Part shown: one piece after another, positions 24,956-33,566 of the stretch | Layout of the letters: each line of letters starts with the position of its first letter | Numbering within the stretch: position 1 is the stretch's first letter | NCBI GenBank assembly: GCA_019359015.1 | Contig: JAHHID010000007.1 | Span: forward strand, 62,001-126,000 | Direction of reading: 5' to 3' | DNA from: Spirirestis rafaelensis WJT71-NPBG6 | GTDB lineage: Bacteria; Cyanobacteriota; Cyanobacteriia; Cyanobacteriales; Nostocaceae | Length of the DNA stretch: 64,000 nt | Notes under the pieces: generated by a model | The model's database searches: none | Told to the model about the DNA's origin: nothing | The model's input: only the letters and a program-made list of their open reading frames with translations | Made by a program: the position numbers and the translations under genes

Positions 24956-25234
24956 TTAAGAGTGAGCATTCTGGATACTACTTACACAAAAATTCATGTG
25001 TGAACGGATAGCCCGCTCATAAACTATAGTTTGATCTGTCCGTATCCCTACAGGCTGATATATTAAGGTAATTTCTGGAAATTCGCACCAAGACATCAAA
25101 AAAATGTCTTTGGCAGGAGTAGTAATTTCATAATTATTCTCTTGTCTTTTCTTTCTCAGCCTACAATTATTTAGTTGTAACTTTTCTCTAAATAATTTTT
25201 CAAATTCTGGAATGAGATTTGAAGCGATTTTCAT
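24956..25234 (-). CDS. Hypothetical protein
   Basis: A 92-residue soluble protein with an N-terminal helix (SNLIPEFEKLFREKLQLN) and a likely beta-rich second half (NYEITTPAKDIFLMSWCEFP, EITLIYQPVGIRT). No family recognised. Codon use looks genuine, and an AT-rich leader precedes it. It may be a monocistronic gene. Confidence 0.5.
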   Translation of the reverse strand: MKIASNLIPEFEKLFREKLQLNNCRLRKKRQENNYEITTPAKDIFLMSWCEFPEITLIYQPVGIRTDQTIVYERAIRSHMNFCVSSIQNAHS

Positions 25235-25410
25235 ATTTTATACACGTTTTAACGTGTTATTAAGGCAAACATCATCTTGTGAAGCTAGTAAGTATGATAC
25301 CTAAGCTACCTTATATTAAGGTTAGTAAGAATGAAAATTCTCAGCTACTTGGCATTTTAGGACACTTGCTATTGCAACAGTACCAGCACTGCCCTAGTCA
25401 CGAAGGTTAA

Positions 25411-25716
25411 TTAATAAAAGGCTTCTACATTATGCCGGAAAGCGATCAACCCGTGCTTACCCTGCTCCTCTTTCAGTGCCGAAAAAATAGCATCGGATGC
25501 TTCTAATGAAACAATGGTCTTGATTTCAATATTAGTATTGTAGCCTGCTAAGTCTGACAAGCGTCTTCCGTGTCCGCCTTCACCCTGTACTTGACTAATG
25601 GTGTAACCGCTTACACTATAATCTTTCAGCAACCTAACAATACCATCTTTCAGCACTGTTTCACCAATGATGGTGATTAAGACCGCGGGTTCGACGGGAC
25701 TGGCTGAGTTTGACAT
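25411..25716 (-). CDS. PII-like signalling protein
   Basis: A 101-residue protein of the PII/CutA superfamily: VLITIIGETVLKDGIVRLLK (strand 1 and helix 1), VSGYTISQVQGEGGHGRR (strand 2 and start of the T-loop), IEIKTIVSLEASDAIFSAL (strand 3, helix 2). Compared with GlnB the T-loop differs and the uridylylated Tyr/phosphorylated Ser region is not recognisable. It is closer to the SbtB-like PII group that binds adenine nucleotides. A bicarbonate transporter partner is not in the window. Confidence 0.72.
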   Translation of the reverse strand: MSNSASPVEPAVLITIIGETVLKDGIVRLLKDYSVSGYTISQVQGEGGHGRRLSDLAGYNTNIEIKTIVSLEASDAIFSALKEEQGKHGLIAFRHNVEAFY

Positions 25717-25784
25717 GGAGAACTCCGAAGAATGAATTTTGGTTAGTAAAGCTTAATTTTTCCCTGTCTAGCCTAAATTTTGTA

Positions 25785-25816
25785 TTAAAAAGGCTCAAGC
25801 AGGAACGCTTGAGCCG
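25785..25816 (-). terminator. Rho-independent terminator of the RRM gene
   Basis: A perfect 9-bp stem (GGCTCAAGC/GCTTGAGCC at 25792-25815, 6-nt loop), followed on the minus strand by TTTTTAATA. It lies about 60 bp after the RRM protein stop. Confidence 0.9.
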
Positions 25817-25878
25817 TTACTAAATACAATTAATTTGCTGGACTAATCGGTTAGCTTAAAGAGCTAAATCTATGAAGC

Positions 25879-26178
25879 TTAATAGCGACTACGTGCGCTA
25901 TTGTTTCCCCGATTTCCACCAAAGGAACCTCTATCTTCTTTAGGTTTAGCCTTGTTAACTTTGAGGTCACGTCCCATCCACTCAGCACCATCAAGAGCAT
26001 CAATGGCTGCTGTTTCTTCAGCATCTGTACCCATTTCCACAAAACCAAAGCCACGGACACGACCTGTTTCACGGTCGGTAGGTAGCTGAACGCGCTTTAC
26101 AGTACCGTATTCTGCAAAAACAGCATTCAAACTATCTTCTGTAACATCGTAAGAAAGATTGCCTACGTAAACTGACAT
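25879..26178 (-). CDS. RRM-type RNA-binding protein (cyanobacterial Rbp)
   Basis: A 99-residue protein with one RNA recognition motif (RNP2 VYVGNL at 3-8, RNP1 RGFGFVEM at about 43-50) and a short Gly/Asn/Arg tail. Cyanobacterial Rbp proteins of this kind are often cold-induced and bind mRNA. The ribosome binding site (GGAG, 7 nt before the ATG) lies inside a 10-bp stem of its own leader (26186-26224), so translation may be controlled by RNA folding. Confidence 0.93.
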   Translation of the reverse strand: MSVYVGNLSYDVTEDSLNAVFAEYGTVKRVQLPTDRETGRVRGFGFVEMGTDAEETAAIDALDGAEWMGRDLKVNKAKPKEDRGSFGGNRGNNSARSRY

Positions 26179-26185
26179 AGATTGT

Positions 26186-26224
26186 CTCCGAAATTGTAAG
26201 TGTGTAAAGATTTAAATTTCGGAG
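26186..26224 (-). promoter_or_regulatory. Leader hairpin covering the RRM gene's ribosome binding site
   Basis: Perfect 10-bp arms CTCCGAAATT and AATTTCGGAG separated by 19 nt, ending 7 nt before the start codon. The GGAG of the 3' arm is the Shine-Dalgarno sequence, so the stem would block initiation. A temperature or protein switch is plausible. Confidence 0.65.
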
Positions 26225-26374
26225 AAAAGTCTGTGAATACCAAAAGGAAAAAGCCTGTCAATACTAAAAACAAACGCCGTCGCCGAATTAACTCTCAACT
26301 ATGAGTATAACACGGCAGTCATGTATCAGGGGGAAGTTGGAAAAACGATTATAAAAAGTAATGTTAAATTGATA

Positions 26375-26411
26375 GCTAAAAATCAATGCTCGGTTCACCC
26401 AGAACCGAGCA
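26375..26411 (-). terminator. Rho-independent terminator of the Hli gene
   Basis: 9-bp stem GCTCGGTTC/GAACCGAGC (26388-26410) with a 5-nt loop; minus-strand continuation ATTGATTTTT. About 40 bp after the Hli stop. Confidence 0.85.
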
Positions 26412-26447
26412 GAATCAATTGAAGGCGAAAAAGCCTACATCAATAAT

Positions 26448-26627
26448 TTATACGATACCCCAGAAATGGAGGAAGCCTTGACCAGAAAGGACTTCAATCA
26501 AAATGATAGATACAAAACCAATCATTGCAAACCTACCGTTCCAATTTTCACTTTGAGGAGTGAAACCAAAACGCAGGGCATTACGGTTATCTGAAACAGC
26601 AGGGTTAGGATTGTTGAAACCTGACAT
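26448..26627 (-). CDS. High light-inducible protein (Hlip/SCP)
   Basis: A 59-residue single-helix CAB-like protein. [20 protein letters not shown] is the chlorophyll-binding motif (E-x2-N-G-R-x-A-M-x-G), in the membrane helix, with [12 protein letters not shown] at the end. Hlips bind chlorophyll and carotenoid, associate with photosystem II and chlorophyll synthase, and are induced by light stress. I start at the ATG at 26627 (GGAG 9 nt upstream); an upstream in-frame ATG adds 12 residues without family similarity. It has its own terminator. Confidence 0.93.
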   Translation of the reverse strand: MSGFNNPNPAVSDNRNALRFGFTPQSENWNGRFAMIGFVSIILIEVLSGQGFLHFWGIV

Positions 26628-27030
26628 AAGTGAAACTCCAAAGTGAAAGTGTTGTAATTGCAACTGTCTGTAAAGTAATGTAACAGATTTTTACAAAAAT
26701 GCAATACTTGAGTGATGGCAGAAAAGTTAATGCAATCAGCTTTATCGCCAACTTTTTTTCCAGAAGGCGATCGCCTTGATTTTTTGTAGTTTGCGATACT
26801 TTTTTACTCTTACTACTTTTCTCAGTAGGCTGATTATTTATAATCTTTGTATTATATTTAGGCAGAGGCTTAGTTTTTTGAATACTAATAAAAAATGCTT
26901 TTGGCTGACTTCTAGACACAAGGTGTGTAAATAGCGATCGCACTCTGAAAGTAAACTTTGTGATAAAGCTGAAAATAAGCATTCCTATCTCTCAACATGA
27001 CAAAATAGACCTTGCTGCATTATTATCAAT
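26628..27030. other. Promoter region between hli and cbiG-cobJ
   Basis: A 403-bp AT-rich divergent intergenic region. A minus-strand open frame (26605-26982) overlaps the hli start and encodes a basic, low-complexity peptide that I regard as noise. Two GCGATCGC-type sites occur. No riboswitch was found in front of cbiG-cobJ. Confidence 0.5.
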
Positions 27031-28734
27031 ATGGCTGCTTGTGCAATTGTGGTTCTCGGTCAAAATAGTGTTACCTTAGCAAAGCAAATAAAAACCGTTT
27101 TGCTCAATGCAACTATTTACGGCTTGGCGGAACGTACATCAAATGTCGATGTCAGTTTCAGTAACTTTGGCGAAACACTGCGAGAATTATTTGCCAGCGG
27201 AACTCCGATAATCGGCATTTGTGCAGCGGGAATTCTCATCCGCACCCTTGCGCCAATTATATCCGATAAGCGTCAAGAACCACCTGTGTTAGCTGTGGCT
27301 GAGGATGGTAGCGCTGTCGTCCCGTTGTTGGGAGGACTTCAGGGTGTGAATGATTTAGCACGGCAAATTGCCACAGTGCTTGAGGTAAAAGCCGCAATTA
27401 CGACAACCGGAGATATCCGCTTTCACACAGCACTTTTGGCTCCGCCACCAGGATATCATTTAGCTAATCCAGATGATGCAAAGAAGTTTATTTCCGATTT
27501 GCTTGCAGGTGCAACGGTAAAATTGAAAGGAACTGCACCTTGGTTAATTAATAGTAAACTGCCTTTTGACGCTAACGGAAAGCTAACTATTGAGATTACA
27601 GAATATCAAGTGCCGTTAACACCAGATTGTTTGGTTTATCATCCAGCAACTTTGGCAATTGGAGTCAGCAATGCTTCAAAAATAAACTCAGAGGATGCGA
27701 TATCCTGCGTTTACCAAATGCTAGCCGATGCTGGACTTTCAATTTTCTCGCTAGCTGGTGTATTTGCCTTGGAGTCAGAAGCGGCATCGGTAATTGAGGA
27801 AATTGCTGATGCTTTAAATGTACCAGTTCGTTTCTTAAATTGTCAAAGTGAGGAAAACGCAGTTGAAATTGCTTTAACTGCAACCGGTGCATCAGGTAAA
27901 TTAATTATGGAACAACAACCTGGTATAAATATTGCTGTTGCTGTTTCTGAGGAAGTAATCGATATCAGCACAATTGGTAAAGCAAGGGGACGCTTATTTA
28001 TTGTTGGTACTGGTCCCGGTGCGGCAAACTGGATGTCTCCAGAAGTCAAGCAAATTCTCAGTGAAGCAACTGACCTTGTAGGTTATAGCTTTTACCTAGA
28101 TTTAGCTGGTTCTTTGCGAGAAGGACAGCGACGGCATGAGTTTGATAATCGCGAGGAACTCGCACGCGCAGAGATGGCTTTGGATTTAGCCGCAGAGGGG
28201 CGAACAGTTGCGGTGGTTTCTTCTGGCGACCCTGGTATATATGCAATGGCAGCAGCGGTATTTGAGGTGCTTGATTGCAACCCTCAACCAAAATGGCAAA
28301 GTATCAAAATTCATGTTTGCCCAGGTATCTCTGCTGTACAAGCTGCCGCCGCGAGAATTGGTGCGCCTATCGGTCATGATTTCTGCGTGATTTCTCTGTC
28401 GGATATTCTCAAACCTTGGTCTATTATCGAACGTCGGATTATTGCCGCAGCTGAAGCTGATTTTGCGATCGCCTTTTACAACCCTGCCTCAAAACAACGC
28501 ACCTCACAACTCGCATCTGCACGTGACATCTTACTCCGGTATCGTTCGCCACAAACTATAGTCGTACTTGCCCGGAATGTTGGGCGGGCAGGGGAATCAG
28601 TTGTAGTGCGGACATTAGAACAGTTATCGCCCCAGGAGGTAGATATGCGAACTTTGGTGTTAGTTGGTTCCAGCAAGACGCGCACAGTCCCGCATTCGGA
28701 GGGCGTTTGGGTTTATACACCACGCAAGTATTAA
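27031..28734 (+). CDS. cobJ: CbiG - precorrin-3B C17-methyltransferase (CobJ) fusion
   Basis: A 567-residue two-enzyme fusion. Residues ~1-325 are CbiG, which opens the delta-lactone in the anaerobic cobalamin route (ASGTPIIGICAAGILIRTLA, VPLLGGLQGVNDLARQIA, then the C-terminal domain ALESEAASVIEEIADALNVP). Residues ~330-567 are the CobJ/CbiH tetrapyrrole methylase that methylates C-17 and contracts the ring (LFIVGTGPGAANWMSPEVKQ, VVSSGDPGIYAMAAAVFEVL, VCPGISAVQAAAARIGAPIG). Such fusions are known in cyanobacteria. It stands apart from cobG-H-I and has no B12 riboswitch in front. Confidence 0.95.
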   Translation: MAACAIVVLGQNSVTLAKQIKTVLLNATIYGLAERTSNVDVSFSNFGETLRELFASGTPIIGICAAGILIRTLAPIISDKRQEPPVLAVAEDGSAVVPLLGGLQGVNDLARQIATVLEVKAAITTTGDIRFHTALLAPPPGYHLANPDDAKKFISDLLAGATVKLKGTAPWLINSKLPFDANGKLTIEITEYQVPLTPDCLVYHPATLAIGVSNASKINSEDAISCVYQMLADAGLSIFSLAGVFALESEAASVIEEIADALNVPVRFLNCQSEENAVEIALTATGASGKLIMEQQPGINIAVAVSEEVIDISTIGKARGRLFIVGTGPGAANWMSPEVKQILSEATDLVGYSFYLDLAGSLREGQRRHEFDNREELARAEMALDLAAEGRTVAVVSSGDPGIYAMAAAVFEVLDCNPQPKWQSIKIHVCPGISAVQAAAARIGAPIGHDFCVISLSDILKPWSIIERRIIAAAEADFAIAFYNPASKQRTSQLASARDILLRYRSPQTIVVLARNVGRAGESVVVRTLEQLSPQEVDMRTLVLVGSSKTRTVPHSEGVWVYTPRKY

Positions 28735-29142
28735 GCCGATGGGGTATAGAAAATATGGCGTTGCTGAACAGTGGGATGAATTGGGGCAAGCAGGGGAGGT
28801 ACGAGGAGAAATGAGCGTTACTTCCTAAATCACCCCGCAAATATGCAGCGCCAAAAATATGAAGAAAAATACCTCTTGCAAAAAGTTGAATAAATAAAAT
28901 TAAAATCACAAATAAACACAGATCGCCTTTTGACTACTGGGAAAGTGTTTAATTATAGTTTGCGATCGCTTCCCGAATTATTAAAGAAATAGATTCCAGT
29001 TTAATAACCTGTAAAAAATAAATTAGGGTGTAGTTAGCTACCCACCCTGTTATTTTATCCAGATAATATCAAGTAACAATTTCTCAACAAATCACTTACA
29101 CCCTGGGTCTTATTGTTACTTGACTGGCAGTATGATAAATTT
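28735..29142. other. Intergenic region after cobJ
   Basis: 408 bp between convergent genes, without a credible gene. It contains a hairpin AGGGTG/CACCCT (29025-29048) followed by GTTATTTTAT, a weak terminator candidate, and one HIP1 site. Confidence 0.5.
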
Positions 29143-29412
29143 TTATGCAGTGCGACGGCTAAACCAGTTCCACAGAAATACGGCAATGATTGCACCGAGT
29201 ACAGCTACAAAGACTCCAGGAATGCTTAGAGTTGAAGCTGTAAACTGTAAACTTCCCGTAGTCAGAAGACTTGTCAATGTACCACCAACGAAAGCGCCGA
29301 TAATACCTAATAACATTGTACCGAGAATACCACCACCTTGACGACCGGGATAGATAGCTTTAGCGATCGCGCCAGCCAACAAACCTAAAACAATCCACGC
29401 AAGTATATTCAT
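29143..29412 (-). CDS. GlsB/YeaQ/YmgE-family membrane protein
   Basis: An 89-residue protein of the transglycosylase-associated family: NILAWIVLGLLAGAIAKAIY, then GGGILGTMLLGIIGAFVGGT and a third hydrophobic helix (VFVAVLGAIIAVFLWNWFSR). Three short membrane helices rich in Gly/Ala/Leu match the family. Members are stress-linked and their molecular role is unsettled. Ends with RRTA. Monocistronic. Confidence 0.88.
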   Translation of the reverse strand: MNILAWIVLGLLAGAIAKAIYPGRQGGGILGTMLLGIIGAFVGGTLTSLLTTGSLQFTASTLSIPGVFVAVLGAIIAVFLWNWFSRRTA

Positions 29413-29733
29413 TGTTTTATTCCTTTGCTTTCAATGTTTCGTTTCTTTTCTATGTATACAGAATATCAATGTCTTGATTTAAAACCAATCTGTCAGGCGA
29501 AAGAAATGTCAAATTTCCTCTATTCCTTATGGTTAGCTGCTTTTGAGTAACTATATCTATCTTTTGGTTTGTCTTTAATAATTGATTTTTGGAAGTTAAT
29601 AAGTGAAAAAACCTATTTCTTTTGGTTACGCCCACCGCTAAATAAACAGCTAGCGGTGGTATATTTGTGGAAAAGAAGAAGTGATAGTGGGCATAAATAA
29701 ACTTAATTCTATTTTTACCATGCCCAATGCCCA
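29413..29733. other. Intergenic region with a 9-bp hairpin
   Basis: 321 bp without a convincing gene. A perfect CCACCGCTA/TAGCGGTGG hairpin (29632-29659) lies about 75 bp after the dacB stop but lacks a U-run, so it is a weak terminator candidate. Confidence 0.45.
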
Positions 29734-31203
29734 TCAACAGCGCTGTAGTTGGGTTAACAAAACGACAATTTCATCAACTCCTTCGCGCAAAGCTTTCGCT
29801 TTCTGTTCGCTTTGATTAACAATAATGCTGAAAACCAAAGGCTCATATTTGGGAGTATTTAGATATCCAGATAAAGAAACAACACCAGTCACCGTGCCTG
29901 TTTTGGCTTGTACAATACCTTCAGCAGGTGTGTTTTTAAAGCGGTTTTTGAGAGTGCCGCTTTTGCCGGCAACAGGTAAAGATGAGCGATAAACTGATGC
30001 TGCTGGTGTTTTCGCCATTGCTTGCAAAACTTGCACTAAAGCTTCTGGACTAATTAAATCATGACGCGATAACCCGGAACCATCTACTAGAGAGTAACCT
30101 GTGGGATTGACTCCTAATTGAGTTAAAGTTGTTTTGAGAACTTCTAAACCAGCATTAACGGTAGTTTGTTCTGGTTTTTTGGGTTGTAATGCGATCGCTC
30201 TCAACAATGCCTCGGCGTATAAATTGTTACTATTTTGATTTGTCTCCATCAGCAAGTCTGATAAAGGAGACGACTCTATAAAAGCTAGTTCCTGTTGATT
30301 GACACCCCCAGATATTACCGCTGTCTCTCGCAAGCCGATTTTTTCGCGAATTAAAGCTGTGCGAAAGCGTCGCAAGAAGTAATTATTAGGATCAACTACA
30401 GGCACTTTAACTAAAAACGGATCGGTTTTCGCTGGTAGTTGCCCTTGAATTCGCAACACGTTTCCCGATAATTCGCGACTAACATTAATAAAACCTGGTT
30501 GTTTTTCCTCAGCTGTCACCGATTGATTAATAATCTGCCACAATCTCGCTTCGTTAAAATCAGTCCAGGCTAATTGTAAAGGTTTACCCACAGCTTGCGG
30601 TATTAAGTTGAGGCTAAACAGATTTTCATTGACAATCAAGCTGTTAACTGGTGCGCCATAATCCGAGTAAACATCCTCCCATTCCCAGCTAGGAGACACA
30701 ATATCCCCTTGAAAATAGCTATCATCGGCAATCAACTTTCTAATTTGGGTAATTCCTTTTGCTTTCAACTGTTTGGCAAGTTCTACAAGCTGAGTATCGC
30801 TGAAGCTAGGATCTCCCCTACCCACCACACGCAAAACACCGATGCCATCTTGATAAATAGAGGTGCGAATGCGAAAATTTGCCCCCAATTGCTGTAAAGC
30901 GGCAGCAGTTGTCAGCAGTTTGGCATTAGAAGCTGGAGTAAAATATTTCTCGGCATCCCGACTATAAAGATTTTGCCGTTTATATAGAGGTTGGACTAAA
31001 ATGCCCCAACGCACCCGACTGTATTGCGGACGGTTTATCACTTCATCCACCGCAGCACCTAGTTGTGTGGGGCAAATATTTTTAGTTTCGGTTGCCGGCG
31101 CGACTTTTATTTGTGCTTGAGCAACTCTAGAATTAAATGCTATCTGGGTAGTCAAAAATAGCAACAAACAACCCAGTGGTTTATGTAATACCTTAAGTTT
31201 CAC
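29734..31203 (-). CDS. dacB: D-alanyl-D-alanine carboxypeptidase/endopeptidase (PBP4 type, S13)
   Basis: Periplasmic peptidoglycan hydrolase that removes terminal D-Ala or cuts cross-links. The 489-residue protein has a signal peptide (LGCLLLFLTTQIAFNSRVAQA) and the three serine-hydrolase motifs: S-x-x-K in TPASNAKLLTTAAAL, S-x-N in NQNSNNLYAEALL, and K-T-G in VQAKTGTVTGV. Length fits PBP4. It lies near the mys operon but is oriented the same way only by chance as far as I can see; it is not a D-Ala-D-Ala ligase of the MysD type. Confidence 0.93.
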   Translation of the reverse strand: MKLKVLHKPLGCLLLFLTTQIAFNSRVAQAQIKVAPATETKNICPTQLGAAVDEVINRPQYSRVRWGILVQPLYKRQNLYSRDAEKYFTPASNAKLLTTAAALQQLGANFRIRTSIYQDGIGVLRVVGRGDPSFSDTQLVELAKQLKAKGITQIRKLIADDSYFQGDIVSPSWEWEDVYSDYGAPVNSLIVNENLFSLNLIPQAVGKPLQLAWTDFNEARLWQIINQSVTAEEKQPGFINVSRELSGNVLRIQGQLPAKTDPFLVKVPVVDPNNYFLRRFRTALIREKIGLRETAVISGGVNQQELAFIESSPLSDLLMETNQNSNNLYAEALLRAIALQPKKPEQTTVNAGLEVLKTTLTQLGVNPTGYSLVDGSGLSRHDLISPEALVQVLQAMAKTPAASVYRSSLPVAGKSGTLKNRFKNTPAEGIVQAKTGTVTGVVSLSGYLNTPKYEPLVFSIIVNQSEQKAKALREGVDEIVVLLTQLQRC

Positions 31204-31414
31204 TAATACTCCTCATCCCAATGATAGATTTTATCATTATTATCTCAAACTTATTTTCTTTGACAGAAGCAAGTGGGTATACTTAATTGATTAGTATTAT
31301 GAAGGATACTGACATTTTTAATACGCAGCGTTCAATTGAAAATAATTCATGGCATGATAATATCGCCAGGTTAACTAACCTGCATACACAGAAATACGTA
31401 ATAGAGGTAAAGGC

Positions 31415-32035
31415 GTGAATACATTCTTGTCTGGTGTGGCTGTATTACTCTCTACTTTGGCTCTAGTGTGTAGCGGATATACAGCTTATCAAGTTTTCAC
31501 GCTACAGCAGACACTGAATAGTACGAGAACAGCAAGTAATATCCTTCCGATTCCAGCACCAATTCCAGCCGTCCCAACTGCCGAAACCCCGACAGCAACG
31601 TTAGCACCATCGCCGGTGACGGCACCAGCAACCACTGCCACAACTTCAACATTTTCCCCCGGTCAATTTGTGCAGCCTGCTTTTGGTAATAAGGCAAATG
31701 TAGAGTTGCTCTCAGTTAAACGGATTAAAGATCCCGGAACTGGAAACCGTGATGTAGTAAATGTGCAAATCCGGGTGCGTCGCGTCGCCACAGATGGAGT
31801 TGTTGGTAGTGATATCATATCAATTGGGAGTACAACAGCCCGTAATCCTGACACTAGCGAAACCTACAAAGCTGTTTCCTTTGAGCGCTCAACCGGAACC
31901 GTTTCTTTGTTTCAACTACGTGCAAATTCCTCGGCTGATGCCTATGTCTGGTTAAGGATTCCCGAAGGTGTGAATAATTTGGATATCTTTGTGCCAGATA
32001 CAGCAGCTTTTCAAAGCGTACCAATTTCTAATTAA
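31415..32035 (+). CDS. Exported/anchored hypothetical protein
   Basis: A 206-residue protein starting at a GTG after AGAGGTAAAG. An N-terminal hydrophobic segment (LSGVAVLLSTLALVCSGYTA) acts as signal anchor. A Pro/Ala/Thr-rich linker (about 45-90) leads to a beta-rich domain (VELLSVKRIKDPGTGNRDVV, VNVQIRVRR, SVSLFQLRANSS-like region) reminiscent of DUF4352-type immunoglobulin-like modules. Function unknown. It is divergent from dacB and convergent with mysC. Confidence 0.65.
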   Translation: MNTFLSGVAVLLSTLALVCSGYTAYQVFTLQQTLNSTRTASNILPIPAPIPAVPTAETPTATLAPSPVTAPATTATTSTFSPGQFVQPAFGNKANVELLSVKRIKDPGTGNRDVVNVQIRVRRVATDGVVGSDIISIGSTTARNPDTSETYKAVSFERSTGTVSLFQLRANSSADAYVWLRIPEGVNNLDIFVPDTAAFQSVPISN

Positions 32036-32048
32036 AGATTGATAAACC

Positions 32049-32105
32049 CGTAGTGAGGACTTTAGTCCTCATATTATTAATATAAGGACTTCAGTCCTTA
32101 CTACG
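32049..32105. repeat. Nested palindrome (CGTAGT...ACTACG family)
   Basis: Outer arms CGTAGT/ACTACG enclose two inner palindromes (GAGGACTttAGTCCTC and AAGGACTtcAGTCCTT). It lies between convergent genes and may act as a bidirectional terminator. Related elements with the same outer arms but different inner palindromes are at 46377 and 63556. Confidence 0.75.
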
Positions 32106-32108
32106 AAA

Positions 32109-33437
32109 TTAATCGCCTCCTAACTCTACAAGCTTACCGATGTTGAAATCTATTTTGATCCAACCTTTGAGCTTTTGTAAATTCTGAAGTATCAATAAAG
32201 GAATTTGCCAATGATGTACTGTTAAAAATGGCAGCGGATCGCTAACACTAAAAATCGCGTCCGTACCCCGGAAAATTTTCTTGAACCACACCTGCAATTG
32301 GTGTAACGACCTAACATTGGTTAGCCTCCATAGCTCGTGATACAACCAATAGGTAGGCTTACTTTCAGCTAAAGGCTGCATCGGTGCGCTGAAAGTATCT
32401 TTACTCAAATATGCATTAGCTACCCCAGGATGGTCATGAAACATGGTAATTGCTGAGTGCGTGCGGGGGTTACACTCAATCGCATAAACTGTTCCGTCTT
32501 CTTGTTCTATAAAGTCAAAAGAAATTTGTCCGGTCAAATTTAATTCTTTGACAAAATGACTAACCCATGCTGTGATTTTTGGTTTATCAACGTGTTCGTA
32601 GTTGACTTGGAATGCGGATGAGTCCGAACAGCCGTGTAGCTTCAACTCTCCGTCTCTAACTGTGCTATGGGTGCAATACTCCTGTCCGGTAATAAATTCC
32701 TGCATCATCCAAGGATGATCTTTGCTGATTGGCAAGTTTTTTACGTAGTTAGCCATGTCTGCACAAGGCAGCTTGACCATATCTAAGCGGTAAAATGAGC
32801 TATATGGAATACTCTTAAGAATGTATTTGCGTTTTTCTGACTCAAAGTTGAATTTTAAGATTTCTTCTGGATCTGTAATTAAATATGATTTTGGTGCTGT
32901 TAAACCAAGAGCAAGTGCTTTTTCACTAAAGGTGAATTTGTCGTCTAACATCTTGGTGGTGTCTGCGTCAAAATGAAACACTTCGCAGTAACGTGACAAC
33001 ACAGGTTTTGCTAAAGAGTCATATAAACTAGCAACTGGACTAGATACAGGGATAAATATGTCAATATGTTCGTTTTTAACTATATCGAGCAAAGCTTGAA
33101 TATAACCCTCTGAATCTTCCTGCGGTTCGGGTACGGTGTAGAAGTTTTCGATAGAGTTGGAAAAACGATGACCGGATAACCAATATTTTTTGGTTTCAAC
33201 TAAAAAAACTTTATGTCCAGCAGCGTGAAATAAACGAGCTAATTGCAGAGCTTTGGTCATCTTACCACCTGTGAGTAAGATGTTTTTCGGGTTTTCTGCT
33301 GATACTTGCTTGTGGAAAGGCGATCTCAGTAAATTCCATATTAACGATGCGAGTACCAAACTGCAATTCACAGGAAATGCGATCGCTAGCAATAAAAGTG
33401 TACCTAAATTTTGGAACAATGCGAAAATCCGCGCCAT
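32109..33437 (-). CDS. mysC: Mycosporine-glycine synthase, ATP-grasp ligase (MysC)
   Basis: Couples glycine to 4-deoxygadusol to form mycosporine-glycine. The 442-residue protein has two N-terminal hydrophobic stretches (FQNLGTLLLLAIAFPVNCSL), a glycosyl-transferase-like front (NILLTGGKMTKALQLARLFH), and the ATP-grasp core (KYILKSIPYSSFYR; WMMQEFITGQEYCTHS; GQISFDFIEQEDGTVYAIEC then NPRTHSAITMF for metal and nucleotide). I start at the ATG at 33437: the frame continues upstream into a C-rich tandem repeat that would only encode Pro/Ser/Cys. Third gene of mysABC. No mysD or NRPS-type mysE follows. Confidence 0.92.
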   Translation of the reverse strand: MARIFALFQNLGTLLLLAIAFPVNCSLVLASLIWNLLRSPFHKQVSAENPKNILLTGGKMTKALQLARLFHAAGHKVFLVETKKYWLSGHRFSNSIENFYTVPEPQEDSEGYIQALLDIVKNEHIDIFIPVSSPVASLYDSLAKPVLSRYCEVFHFDADTTKMLDDKFTFSEKALALGLTAPKSYLITDPEEILKFNFESEKRKYILKSIPYSSFYRLDMVKLPCADMANYVKNLPISKDHPWMMQEFITGQEYCTHSTVRDGELKLHGCSDSSAFQVNYEHVDKPKITAWVSHFVKELNLTGQISFDFIEQEDGTVYAIECNPRTHSAITMFHDHPGVANAYLSKDTFSAPMQPLAESKPTYWLYHELWRLTNVRSLHQLQVWFKKIFRGTDAIFSVSDPLPFLTVHHWQIPLLILQNLQKLKGWIKIDFNIGKLVELGGD

Positions 33438-33560
33438 AGGGAGGGGTGGGGGAGGGGGAGCAGGGGGGCAGGGGGAGCAGGGGGAGCAGGGGGAGCAGGG
33501 GGGGCAGGGGGAGTACCAATTACCCAATGCCCAATGCCCAATGCCCCATGCCCAATGCCC
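33438..33560. repeat. STRR array between mysB and mysC
   Basis: GGGGGAGCAG/GGGGGGGCAG units followed by five CCCAATG/CCCCATG heptamers fill the mysB-mysC gap. Because the array separates genes of one operon, it may affect their coupled expression. Confidence 0.9.
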
Positions 33561-33566
33561 TATTGT

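Noticed and set aside
26605-26982. 125-residue minus-strand frame upstream of hli
   Set aside because: Overlaps the hli start, low-complexity basic peptide, no ribosome binding site or family match.
29734-31203. MysD-type D-Ala-D-Ala ligase completing the mys cluster
   Set aside because: SxxK, SxN and KTG motifs identify a serine peptidase (PBP4), not an ATP-grasp ligase.
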